The position numbers were made by a program, and so were the translations under genes. A stretch of DNA of 64,000 bases from Thiotrichaceae bacterium (GTDB taxonomy: Bacteria > Pseudomonadota > Gammaproteobacteria > Thiotrichales > Thiotrichaceae), in assembly GCA_026989335.1 (NCBI GenBank), contig JALSJN010000075.1, forward strand, positions 62,001-126,000, given 5' to 3'. How positions within the stretch are numbered: the stretch's first letter is position 1; every line of letters begins with the position of its first letter. Below the pieces are notes generated by a model. That model searched no databases and was not told the origin of the DNA. It saw only the letters and a program-made list of their open reading frames with translations. Shown one piece after another: positions 1-7,989 of the stretch.

Positions 1-252
1 TTTGTCATGCCAGTAAAATTCATAATGATAATATAACTATACTTTAGAAGATTAAAGTATGATTAATGTATAATAATATTGTCATAATAATGGTGTATTT
101 TTGTATAAGTTGCAATAGTTTTTTGATGGTGGGGTGTTATCACACGATATGATTTGTATCTGAATCCTGATTTCGATACGGAAAACAATGCGGATAACAG
201 AGTGTAGGAAATTGGTTTAGCACGGGGTTTAACTCTACTGTATTATCACCCC
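1..252. other. Gene-free AT-rich leader with a short inverted repeat
   Basis: No credible coding region is visible here. Positions 39-60 hold a perfect 8-bp inverted repeat (ATACTTTA, 6-bp spacer, TAAAGTAT) that could be an operator or a weak hairpin. The rest is AT-rich and probably carries the promoter of the sulfotransferase-like gene that follows. No clear -35/-10 pair could be chosen. Confidence 0.35.
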
Positions 253-1218
253 ATGACAGATAAATTAAGTGACCAGAATAGTAAAAAATTTATAACTGAA
301 CTGAAGCAACGCCTTAGATTAGTTAACAGGAGTTCAAATAGTTCGATAGATAATCGTTTAAAGCTCATTCTACATGTCGGCACACCTAAAACAGGAACAA
401 CAAGTGTGCAGGTCTATTTAGATAAAAAACAACGTAAACTTCGCTTACAGGGTATTCTCTATCCGACTCGTTTTCATAACCCGAATGCGCCAAGACATCA
501 GTGGTTTGAGCGAAACTTAGTAAGCAGTAATTTCGAAAGCTTGCTAGAGAATTTTGTAGATATTTTAAATCATGTTGAAGAACACACGCATACTATCTTG
601 TTATCATCAGAAGGCATTTACAATCATTGGTGGGATTTTCCAGAAGAGTCAAAAGCTTTATTGCTTGAGTTAAATAACTTATTTGATGTTGAAGTATGGG
701 CATGGTTTCGTGAGCCGCTAGTGTTTGCTGAGAGCTTTTATAAACAGTGTCTGCGTAACCCTCAGGTTGGTCATATCAGTTGCTATGGCAGGGACTTATC
801 CTTTGCCGAGATGTTAGCAGACCCGTGGTTTAGTCAGCATTTAGATTATATTGGTTTTGTAAATGAGTGTGATGAGTTGTTTGGTAAAGACTCAGTGAGT
901 GTATTTGATTGTCAAACGGACACAGTAAAAACAGTGATTAATCTTTTGGGTTTAACGACACCGCATGATAACCCTACACCACGTAAAAATAACTGCATGA
1001 CTTCGGTAACTGCGGAGTTGTATCGGGTGATTAATCGTTTGCCTTTAGCCGCGAAAGAGAAAGAGAAATTAGTGCCATTTGTTAATGAGTTGGACTCCGC
1101 GCTAATGCTATATAGTGATAGAGAAAATAACTCTTTAATTGATAATGAATCGAGAGATAAAATCATTAAAATGACGTCTGAAGGGATGTTGGGGATACAG
1201 AAACGTTTTGTTGTGTAG
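253..1218 (+). CDS. Sulfotransferase-like protein
   Basis: A 321-residue soluble protein with no signal peptide. Residues about 38-52 (LILHVGTPKTGTTSVQ) match the 5'-phosphosulfate-binding loop of PAPS-dependent sulfotransferases, where the GTPKTGTTS segment contacts the PAPS phosphates. A later stretch (residues about 150-165, WAWFREPLVFAESFYKQ) resembles the 3'-phosphate-binding region, with an R-E-P and a following Ser. The likely role is transfer of sulfate to a sugar or surface molecule in the cytoplasm. The substrate cannot be read from sequence. It stands alone, followed by a family C repeat (1270-1403) and a lipoprotein gene. The nearby GT4 gene and polysaccharide locus make a glycan substrate plausible. 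The family call is fairly firm; the substrate is inference. Confidence 0.7.
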   Translation: MTDKLSDQNSKKFITELKQRLRLVNRSSNSSIDNRLKLILHVGTPKTGTTSVQVYLDKKQRKLRLQGILYPTRFHNPNAPRHQWFERNLVSSNFESLLENFVDILNHVEEHTHTILLSSEGIYNHWWDFPEESKALLLELNNLFDVEVWAWFREPLVFAESFYKQCLRNPQVGHISCYGRDLSFAEMLADPWFSQHLDYIGFVNECDELFGKDSVSVFDCQTDTVKTVINLLGLTTPHDNPTPRKNNCMTSVTAELYRVINRLPLAAKEKEKLVPFVNELDSALMLYSDRENNSLIDNESRDKIIKMTSEGMLGIQKRFVV

Positions 1219-1269
1219 CCCTTCCTTTGTTAGATAATAACGATAAAAGTTACTTATATTTAGTAAACT

Positions 1270-1403
1270 GAGACTTTTCACGACTAGGATGACAAGTAAA
1301 AATGGCTGAAAGCGCACTAGTTTTCGTTGAAAAACTAGCTAATAACGCAATCAGTGAAAACTCATCCGATTTTTCTTTCGCTATCGACTCGTGCAAAGGT
1401 CTC
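1270..1403. repeat. Family C inverted-repeat element, copy 1
   Basis: About 134 bp bounded by GAGACTTTTCACGA on the left and TCGTGCAAAGGTCTC on the right, which are near-perfect inverted repeats. The interior shares blocks with the element at 11084-11242 (AATCAGTGAAA, a GATTTTTCTTT tract) and with 2767-2845 (TTCGTTGAAAA, GCTAATAAC). It carries no gene and looks like a non-autonomous mobile or hairpin repeat. Confidence 0.6.
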
Positions 1404-1456
1404 GGATTATGTTAATTATTAGATGTTTTTATTCAAAAGGTATTAAATAAAATGTT

Positions 1457-2749
1457 ATGAATTTTAATAAAGCTAGACTAAAACTACTTAAAATTATTAG
1501 CCTTGCTCTTTTATTACTGGGTTGTACTCCTGAGCAAAAAAACACAGGTGGGGTTGACGAGCCAGAAATAACAAATGGTGTCAGCTTTTATAAAGAAACG
1601 CTAAGGCGAGTTGGTACTGGCGGGGTAGCAGGTGATAATTGGTGCGTAACATGGGCTAATGATGATAGTCAGATAATATCGATGGATGATGGCTCATGGC
1701 TGGATCCAACGGGAAGCTATCATAACCGCCTTTATAAAATAACAGGCTCCAGTGATTTTAGACATAATAGCGATGTAACTGAGATTGAGAACTATCCTTA
1801 TTTTAGAGATGGTGGTGGCGAGCGTGGCTGGTATGGCTATGGCGTTGTCTCTATTGGCAATACACTTTATACCACGCTGTCTTTGACGCCGAATACCAAG
1901 TTTAATCCCTTTATAGGTGTGAAAATATTGAAATCACCAGACAACGGTGAAAATTGGTATCGAGTTAATAAACAGGGCAAAGAAAGAAAACTATCAACTG
2001 ATAATTTGGCTAATTATGAAACAGATTCTGGTGAAATGTTTTTCGATAGGGAGTTTGGTAAAACAGGTCATGGGCGCACCTCTTACCCCTTTGTTTGGCT
2101 TAGTTTTGTTCAAAATGGTAAAGCAGCCGCTGCCTCAAAGGATGGCTATATCTATATTTATTCACCAGAAGGTTCAGATGCTTCTCAGCTCTTACTCGCA
2201 AGGGTAAAGGAAGATAAGTTTGAGGCAAGGTCGAACTGGGCGTTTTTTAAAAGCTGGAATGGCTCAATACCTGTTTGGACAAAGGATATAAACCAGCGAG
2301 GAGTGCTTCATAAATTCCCTGATAAAAACAAAAATAATGATTACTTTGGTTGGTATTCTTGGTTGCCATCGGTTGTGTGGAACGAGGGTTTAGGTGTTTA
2401 TATTATGGTAAATGGTGGCACTTATGCGGGAATGAGGCGAACACAATCACGCTCAGATTATTATAATAGTTGGATACATACTAAGACGGGTAGTCTAGGC
2501 TTTTGGTATTCTAAAAATCCTTATGGCCCTTGGACAAAGTTTTATTATACTGAATATTTCACGGTTGATAATAAAAATAACCGTACCTACCAACCTAAAT
2601 TGTCGCCTAAATGGATTAGTGAAGATGGTAAAAAAATGGTCTTGATTTGGTCAGACGCAGGTCAGAATAGCAAAGGAGAATATTATTCTGATAATTACAC
2701 TTGGAACCAAATGCAAATAGAAATTAAAAATGAACTGTGGAAAAAGTAA
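1457..2749 (+). CDS. Secreted lipoprotein, DUF4185-like (sialidase-like propeller fold)
   Basis: A 430-residue protein with a lipoprotein signal peptide: a hydrophobic run then LLLLGC, placing the lipidated Cys at residue 23. The mature part has repeated aromatic, Trp/Gly/Asp-rich strands such as SPDNGENWYRVN and GYGVVSIGNTLY, and ends with LVLIWSDAGQN. These resemble DUF4185 proteins, which are predicted beta-propellers related to sialidases and glycosidases. The SPDNGENW segment looks like an Asp-box (S-x-D-x-G-x-x-W), a fold marker rather than a catalytic site. It is probably anchored in the outer membrane or periplasm and binds or cleaves a glycan. The family call is moderately sure; the substrate is unknown. 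The sulfotransferase-like gene lies upstream in the same direction, but a 238-bp gap holding a family C repeat argues against an operon. Confidence 0.55.
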   Translation: MNFNKARLKLLKIISLALLLLGCTPEQKNTGGVDEPEITNGVSFYKETLRRVGTGGVAGDNWCVTWANDDSQIISMDDGSWLDPTGSYHNRLYKITGSSDFRHNSDVTEIENYPYFRDGGGERGWYGYGVVSIGNTLYTTLSLTPNTKFNPFIGVKILKSPDNGENWYRVNKQGKERKLSTDNLANYETDSGEMFFDREFGKTGHGRTSYPFVWLSFVQNGKAAAASKDGYIYIYSPEGSDASQLLLARVKEDKFEARSNWAFFKSWNGSIPVWTKDINQRGVLHKFPDKNKNNDYFGWYSWLPSVVWNEGLGVYIMVNGGTYAGMRRTQSRSDYYNSWIHTKTGSLGFWYSKNPYGPWTKFYYTEYFTVDNKNNRTYQPKLSPKWISEDGKKMVLIWSDAGQNSKGEYYSDNYTWNQMQIEIKNELWKK

Positions 2750-2766
2750 AATATTTTCTACATAGT

Positions 2767-2845
2767 GAGATCTTTGCGTAAATCAGATGACGAGAAAAAA
2801 TCCCAAGATTCCATTTCTTCGTTGAAAACTGCTAATAACCTGCTG
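2767..2845. repeat. Family C element, partial copy 2
   Basis: Begins with GAGATCTTTGCG, close to the family C terminus, and contains TTCGTTGAAAACTGCTAATAAC, an internal block shared with copy 1 in the same orientation. No matching right-hand terminus was found, so the copy looks truncated. The rest of the interval to 3049 has no convincing gene; a 61-codon minus-strand reading frame there lacks a ribosome-binding site. Confidence 0.4.
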
Positions 2846-3049
2846 ATATCGTAATCCATCTAAATACTGTGCTAACGCTATATCTGGATAGACAGAACAC
2901 GCTGATTGATAAATGTACTTTAAGTCCTTTTTGAATACGGGTGAAACTTTTGTCCTTACCCCAATAGGGATATTCAGAACTTAGTTCAGTCACGTATACT
3001 CCATCCACAATTTTCATAAACTATTTACCCATTTCAAGAGGATAAGCAA

Positions 3050-3244
3050 ATGAATCAGGAATATTACGACGCAGTTGTATCAATGGAAAAAGCAGGAGTT
3101 GATGCTGAGTATTTACAAGGTTGGCAGGGCGGATACCTTGTAAACCCTGAGCGTGAAGAGCAGCGAGTAACAGATGCTTATGAAGCTGGTTACGCTGATG
3201 GTGTTGAGCATAATATGGATGGTTATAAAAGCTGGGTTAAGTAG
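3050..3244 (+). CDS. Small acidic protein of unknown function
   Basis: A 64-residue, acidic, soluble protein rich in Gly, Tyr and Glu. The ATG is preceded by AAGAGGAT at good spacing, and a strong intrinsic terminator follows 30 bp after the stop, so it is a complete single-gene transcription unit. Two similar Gly-Tyr patterns are visible (LQGWQGGYLV near residue 20 and AYEAGYADGVEHN near residue 45). That layout loosely recalls ribosome modulation factor and other small Gly/Tyr-rich stress proteins, but no family is recognised. The own ribosome site and terminator argue it is a real, well-expressed gene. Confidence 0.65.
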   Translation: MNQEYYDAVVSMEKAGVDAEYLQGWQGGYLVNPEREEQRVTDAYEAGYADGVEHNMDGYKSWVK

Positions 3245-3270
3245 TAATACTCTAGTTAGTTTTATATTAA

Positions 3271-3309
3271 AAAAACCCCCTTGTTTATCAGAGCAAGGGG
3301 TTTTTTTTT
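3271..3309 (+). terminator. Intrinsic terminator after the 64-residue protein gene
   Basis: The stem CCCCTTG/CAAGGGG with a 10-nt loop is followed by nine T residues and preceded by an A run. It ends the small-gene transcript and may work in both directions. Confidence 0.9.
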
Positions 3310-3482
3310 AATATTTTTTCCTTATTGTAAATATATATCCCCCGATAAGCATGAATAGAAACCATTAGTTGGTTAATATTTATACTACTTGTCGCTTGTA
3401 TAGCTACTATCATCAAGAACTTACTACAAAAGATTATTAATCTAATAGAAACTAGTTAAATCCAAAGTGGCTAGGAGCTATT

Positions 3483-4781
3483 ATGATAACAAAACAAACG
3501 GAACTGCTCGGAAATGGAAGTTGGTATGAGAAGCTGGCAGATAGTAAAACGAATTTTTTAGATAAAGTCTATGATTTACTTACTGATTCACACCATACTT
3601 CACTTACGAACAATAACGAGCAGAAAATGAGCCACAATAAAAAAGTAATTTTGCATGTAGGTGGTGAAGATGTGCGAATGCGGATTCCAATGCTTACTAT
3701 ACTCTCATCAAATAATTTTAATGTAGGCGCTATTGGTTGTGAGGATTATGAAGCCTTTGAAAGAACCGATATTCCTTATTTCAACTATACTTTACACCGT
3801 TGGCTGACACCCTTTGCTGATGAAGCTAGTAAAAAAGAGCTCATCGGGATTTTTAAAAATGTTGAGCCCGATCTAATTCATCTTTTTGATACGAAGCCCG
3901 GCGTTCTTACCCCGAAAGTTGCTAAACAATCTGGTGTGAAATATGTGGTTAGGACCGTCACAGGAATGGGTTATGTTTTTTCATCAAATTCAGTTATTGC
4001 GCAGCTCTTAAAGCCTTTCTATCGAATGGCACAAAAACGCGCAATTGCATACACCGATGTTGTAATTTTTCAAAATGAAGATGATAAAGCTTATTTCGAA
4101 AAATATAAATTAGTTCCTGCAGAAAAAAGTAAATTGGTGCGTAGTTCAGGCTTAAATGTAGAAGACTTTCTGAAAAATAAGCCAAATGAAACTGAGGTGG
4201 TTAAAATTCGTAAACAGCTTCATGCTGGCGAGAATGATGTTGTCGTGACTATGGTTGCGCGCTTAGTAAAAGATAAAGGTGTGTTAGAGTTTTTAAAAAC
4301 CGCTAAGCAATTATCACAATATTCGAATATTAAGTTCGTACTAGTAGGGCCTTTAGGTTCTGAAGGCAAACAAGCTATTGAGAAAAAAACTATTGAATAC
4401 TATGCGCAATATGTTAATTATATCGGCTCAGTAAGTAATGTTGTAAAAGTGTTAGCAGCATCGGATATGTTTGTATTACCTACCTACTACCGAGAAGGAT
4501 TACCGAGAATACTGCTAGAAGCTGGTGCCTTAGGTTTACCCTTGATCACAACGGATATGCCGGGCTGTCGTGATGTAGTAAAAGATGGCTGGAATGGTTA
4601 TTTAGTGCCTACACGTGATTCAAATGCATTAGCTAATGCGGTTAAAAAGCTATCTGATAACAAAGAGCTACGCGAAGAGATGGGTGCAAAAAATCCTATT
4701 TTCATAAAAAATAACTTTAGTTTATCTCAAGTATCTAGTGCTTATATGGATATTTATAATAAATTACTCAATAAGTTGTAA
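3483..4781 (+). CDS. GT4-family glycosyltransferase
   Basis: A 432-residue GT-B fold glycosyltransferase. The C-terminal half carries the GT4 (RfaB/WecA-pathway type) signature: VTMVARLVKDKG near residue 255, FVLVGP near 285, and YREGLPRILLEAGA near 337-348 with the E-x7-E pattern that binds the nucleotide sugar, then LPLITTDMPGCRDVV. The N-terminal half has a Rossmann-type acceptor domain (KVILHVGGEDVRMR, residues about 55-70) after a roughly 50-residue extension. AGGAGC precedes the ATG, which supports the long start. It probably transfers a hexose in glycan synthesis; PglA/capsular galactosyltransferases are similar in size. The gene stands outside the minus-strand polysaccharide operon and ends just before a family A repeat. 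Confidence 0.85.
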   Translation: MITKQTELLGNGSWYEKLADSKTNFLDKVYDLLTDSHHTSLTNNNEQKMSHNKKVILHVGGEDVRMRIPMLTILSSNNFNVGAIGCEDYEAFERTDIPYFNYTLHRWLTPFADEASKKELIGIFKNVEPDLIHLFDTKPGVLTPKVAKQSGVKYVVRTVTGMGYVFSSNSVIAQLLKPFYRMAQKRAIAYTDVVIFQNEDDKAYFEKYKLVPAEKSKLVRSSGLNVEDFLKNKPNETEVVKIRKQLHAGENDVVVTMVARLVKDKGVLEFLKTAKQLSQYSNIKFVLVGPLGSEGKQAIEKKTIEYYAQYVNYIGSVSNVVKVLAASDMFVLPTYYREGLPRILLEAGALGLPLITTDMPGCRDVVKDGWNGYLVPTRDSNALANAVKKLSDNKELREEMGAKNPIFIKNNFSLSQVSSAYMDIYNKLLNKL

Positions 4782-4807
4782 AGGTTTCTTATAAGTATTA
4801 ACTAGTT

Positions 4808-4967
4808 AGGGAATTCCTGATCAAGTCCAATTATTTTTAGCTTGCTAAAACAGCCGATATTTTCCACGAAGTTCGGCGCAAGGGAATGACCATTACGTCT
4901 CACTTCGTGAAAATAGCGACAGTTTTTTCTACACTAAATTCTAATCGACTTAATCAGGCTTTCCTTA
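4808..4967. repeat. Family A palindromic element, copy 1
   Basis: About 160 bp, an imperfect long palindrome. The left end (CCTGATCAAGTCCAATTA) matches the reverse complement of the right end (TAATCGACTTAATCAGG), and the arms share an inner TATTTTCCACGAAGT / TATTTTCACGAAGT block. Related copies lie at 11268-11358, 41854-42012 and probably near 47160-47192. It contains no gene. Confidence 0.75.
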
Positions 4968-5049
4968 GAAAATCTCAATAATTTATTTAATAGATAATTC
5001 ACCTAGATCGAAGTTTCACAAGATGGTAGTTTAAACATTCTGAAATAGA

Positions 5050-6558
5050 ATGTTTAAACAAATGAAACAACAAAGTTCTAAATTTCGTAAATTAATTGCA
5101 TTCGCAATTTTACTGATCACCTTGCTCTTGTTACTGTTTGTTTTTTCAGCAACTAGAAGTGCTTTAGATGTTTGGGATAGACTTCAACAGTTACCCGAAG
5201 CCTTATTTTATACTTATTCTGCCCTAATCATTGCGGGCTTGTTTTTTAGTTTCTATCTCATCTATAAGCTCTTACGCCCATCTTCAGCGTTATCTGCTAA
5301 GCAAGAGCATGAATATGTATCCCAAGAAACAGTATTAAAAGAGATTTCTAATGCTGAAGAGTCAGGTATGGAAACAAGTGCTCTGCACCGAGAAATAGAG
5401 CATTTAGAAGAGCGTAAAGCAACGGGTAAAGTGTATATTGCTTTATTCGGGGATGTTAGTACGGGTAAATCATCCATCATTAAAGCATTACTTCCTGAAG
5501 CAAAGGTAGATATCAATGTTCAAGGTGGGTCAACTCAGGATATTCATCAATACACATGGGCAAGCACCTCAGGGGATGAATTGGTACTTACTGATTTACC
5601 TGGCAGAAGTGAGGCAGAAGGCTCATTAGACTTGATGGCGCAAGAAGAAGCCATTCGTGCCCAAGTTGTGGTTTATGTGACGGATTCGGATTTATCACGC
5701 AGTCAATTTAATGATATTTTAGAGTTACAAAGCTTTGGCAAGCCCTTAATCATTGCGGTCAATAAAAGTGACCGTTTTAATAATGAGGAAAAAGATTTAA
5801 TCAGAGCTCGGTTTACTGAGCATTTTATAGAAGGTGACTCTAATTCATCTTCTATGAAAATAGTCTTTGTTCAATCAGGGGGGGAAGAAGAAGTTCTAAA
5901 AATATATCCCGATGGGCGGGAAGAAAAAATTCAACGTAAGAGAAAAGCAGATGTTGCGGCGTTAGCAGAATCCCTGCAGAGTGAAATTGATACACAAACA
6001 GAGCTATTAGAATCATTACGGGATGCCAGTGTCTTTGTGCTGGTGAAACAAAAACTTGATAAAGCAAAAGATCAATTCCGACAAGAAAAGGCTGAGTCTA
6101 TTATTAAAAGCTCAACGCGCAAAGCAGTGTTGGGTGCATTAGCAGCGGTAAGTCCAGGTTCTGATCTAGTCATTCAGGGTGTCTTAGGTACACAAATGGT
6201 TAAAGGTCTATGCGCCTTATATGATGTACCTGTACGCCAACTTGATATTGATAAATTATTAAATTTTAGTGGTAGTCAAATGAAGAAAAGTACCCCATTG
6301 TTATTGGCAGTTGCAGGCAATGGTATGAAGGCATTTCCGGGGATTGGTACGGTTACGGGTGGCTTAACGCACGCCGTTGCTTATGGGCTAATTTTTGATG
6401 CATTAGGCCATGCGGTCAATAAAACCTTGCAACAACGTGGTAAGCTACAAGCAGCACCGGCAGCGATTACCTTTAAGGAGATGTTAAGTGAAGATCTTGA
6501 ATCACGTGCAAAGTTATTTGCCAAGCTGGTTTTCGACAAGCAACGAGCAGACAAATGA
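5050..6558 (+). CDS. Membrane-anchored GTPase (Era/YcjF-like, DUF697-type C-terminus)
   Basis: A 502-residue protein. Two N-terminal transmembrane helices (residues about 15-34 and 52-75) are followed by a GTPase domain with the P-loop GDVSTGKSS at 134-142, DLPG (G3) at 182-185 and NKSD (G4) at 238-241. The C-terminal third (about 355-475) is Ala/Gly-rich and hydrophobic, like DUF697 in YcjF-type proteins, and probably inserts in or lies on the membrane. The second GTPase gene begins inside its 3' end, so the two are translationally coupled and likely act as a pair. The start at 5050 has no strong ribosome site; an ATG at 5062 is an alternative. The general family (TRAFAC GTPase plus DUF697) is firm. 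The cellular role is not known. Confidence 0.75.
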   Translation: MFKQMKQQSSKFRKLIAFAILLITLLLLLFVFSATRSALDVWDRLQQLPEALFYTYSALIIAGLFFSFYLIYKLLRPSSALSAKQEHEYVSQETVLKEISNAEESGMETSALHREIEHLEERKATGKVYIALFGDVSTGKSSIIKALLPEAKVDINVQGGSTQDIHQYTWASTSGDELVLTDLPGRSEAEGSLDLMAQEEAIRAQVVVYVTDSDLSRSQFNDILELQSFGKPLIIAVNKSDRFNNEEKDLIRARFTEHFIEGDSNSSSMKIVFVQSGGEEEVLKIYPDGREEKIQRKRKADVAALAESLQSEIDTQTELLESLRDASVFVLVKQKLDKAKDQFRQEKAESIIKSSTRKAVLGALAAVSPGSDLVIQGVLGTQMVKGLCALYDVPVRQLDIDKLLNFSGSQMKKSTPLLLAVAGNGMKAFPGIGTVTGGLTHAVAYGLIFDALGHAVNKTLQQRGKLQAAPAAITFKEMLSEDLESRAKLFAKLVFDKQRADK

Positions 6559-7909
6559 GGACACTACAAATAATAATGCCATGTCGAACAATAGTCATAC
6601 CACAGTCATGAATAAAGGTGATTCTAATATTGATTTAGCTAAAGAGTCTTTAACAGCGCTGCTTGATGATCGTCGAGTTCCTGATTCTGTGCGTAATGTT
6701 TTACAGGAAGATTACCAGCAGTTACGGATCATGTTGGATAAGTTGGAAAATGGTCATTTACATATCGCGGTATTTGGTCGTGTGAGTGTCGGTAAATCAT
6801 CGGTTCTTAATGCTTTACTGGGTAAAGATGCGTTTAGCGTTAGTATTTTGCATGGTGAAACTAAAACTGAAGGCATTGAAGAATGGCAAGAGGTTGATGC
6901 TGGTGGGGTTTACCTCATTGATACACCAGGGATTAATGAAATAGATGGTGAGGAAAGAGAGCGTCTAGCGCATGAAGTCGCTAATCGTTCAGACTTATTG
7001 TTATTTGTAGTTGATAGTGATTTAACGGATGTAGAGCTGAGTGCGTTAAAAACAGTTGCCGCAACCAACCGGCCAATAATTTTGGTGGTTAATAAATCTG
7101 ATCAATATAATGAAAAAGAAGTTCTGCAACTACGTACTATTATTCGTAAACGTGTAACAGGGCTTATTGCTCCTGAAAATATTGTATTTACGGCAGCATC
7201 ACCCAGTCAGCAAACCGTTATTATGGTGGATGATGAGGGCAATGAGACTGAAACAATCCGCCAACGACCTGTTGATATAATAAATTTAAAGTCTCGACTT
7301 TGGGATATTATCGAGGCGGAAGGTAAAACACTGTCAGCATTAAATGCCTCGTTATTTGCGGGTAGCTTAAGCGAGCAACTGGGTGAAAAGTTACTCTCAG
7401 CGCGTAAACAAGTGGGCGAGGACACTATTCATATGTATTGTATTGGAAAGGGTATTGCAGTTGCACTTAACCCTGTACCAGTGGCTGATTTACTAGCAGC
7501 TGCCGCTATCGACGTTAGTATGGTTATTCACTTGTCTCGTATCTATGGTTTACCCATGAGTAAATCAGAAGCAGGGGAGTTGATCAAAACAATTGCGGCT
7601 CAAATGTTGGTGCTGTATGCAACTTTTTGGGCAATACACTTGGCTTCATCGGCATTAAAAATTGGCACGGTAGGGTTTTCTACGATTGTGACAGGGGTGG
7701 CGCAAGGGGCTGTAGCTTGGTATAGCACCTTGGTTGTAGGTCGAGTGGCGGAAGACTACTTAGCAAAAGGGAAGTCTTGGGGAGAAACGGGGCCTAAGCT
7801 TACCGTACAAAATATTTTGGATAGCTTGGATCGAGATTCGATCATGAGTGAGGCAAAAGAAGAAATTGTAGCGTATTTGAAAACATCAAAAAAACCGAAA
7901 AAGTCCTAA
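6488..7909 (+). CDS. Second GTPase of the pair, DUF697 domain
   Basis: A 473-residue protein. The GTPase motifs are all intact: P-loop GRVSVGKSS at 97-105, switch region with Thr near 125-128, DTPG at 145-148, and NKSD at 202-205. A DUF697-like hydrophobic region spans about 310-445 (CIGKGIAVALNPVPVADLLAA onward). There is no N-terminal membrane helix, unlike its partner. The start is a GTG at 6488 with AAGGAG seven bases upstream, inside the previous gene, giving a 71-bp overlap; an ATG near 6581 (MSNNSH) is an alternative that would remove the overlap. The two proteins share domain order but are clearly diverged, so they may be ancient paralogues forming a heteromer. Function unknown; membrane remodelling or stress roles known for related GTPases are only an analogy. 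Confidence 0.8.
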   Translation: MKILNHVQSYLPSWFSTSNEQTNEDTTNNNAMSNNSHTTVMNKGDSNIDLAKESLTALLDDRRVPDSVRNVLQEDYQQLRIMLDKLENGHLHIAVFGRVSVGKSSVLNALLGKDAFSVSILHGETKTEGIEEWQEVDAGGVYLIDTPGINEIDGEERERLAHEVANRSDLLLFVVDSDLTDVELSALKTVAATNRPIILVVNKSDQYNEKEVLQLRTIIRKRVTGLIAPENIVFTAASPSQQTVIMVDDEGNETETIRQRPVDIINLKSRLWDIIEAEGKTLSALNASLFAGSLSEQLGEKLLSARKQVGEDTIHMYCIGKGIAVALNPVPVADLLAAAAIDVSMVIHLSRIYGLPMSKSEAGELIKTIAAQMLVLYATFWAIHLASSALKIGTVGFSTIVTGVAQGAVAWYSTLVVGRVAEDYLAKGKSWGETGPKLTVQNILDSLDRDSIMSEAKEEIVAYLKTSKKPKKS

Positions 7910-7989
7910 GCGGAAGATAATAAGCATCATCAGACCTTTTTCGGTAGTGAGTTTATTTAGTTTTTAACCAACCGACAGGAGAAGTATGT

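Noticed and set aside
2832-3017. 61-codon minus-strand reading frame after the DUF4185 lipoprotein
   Set aside because: No ribosome-binding site, no family likeness, and it lies partly over a repeat fragment. It could be an old transposase remnant, but nothing supports that.
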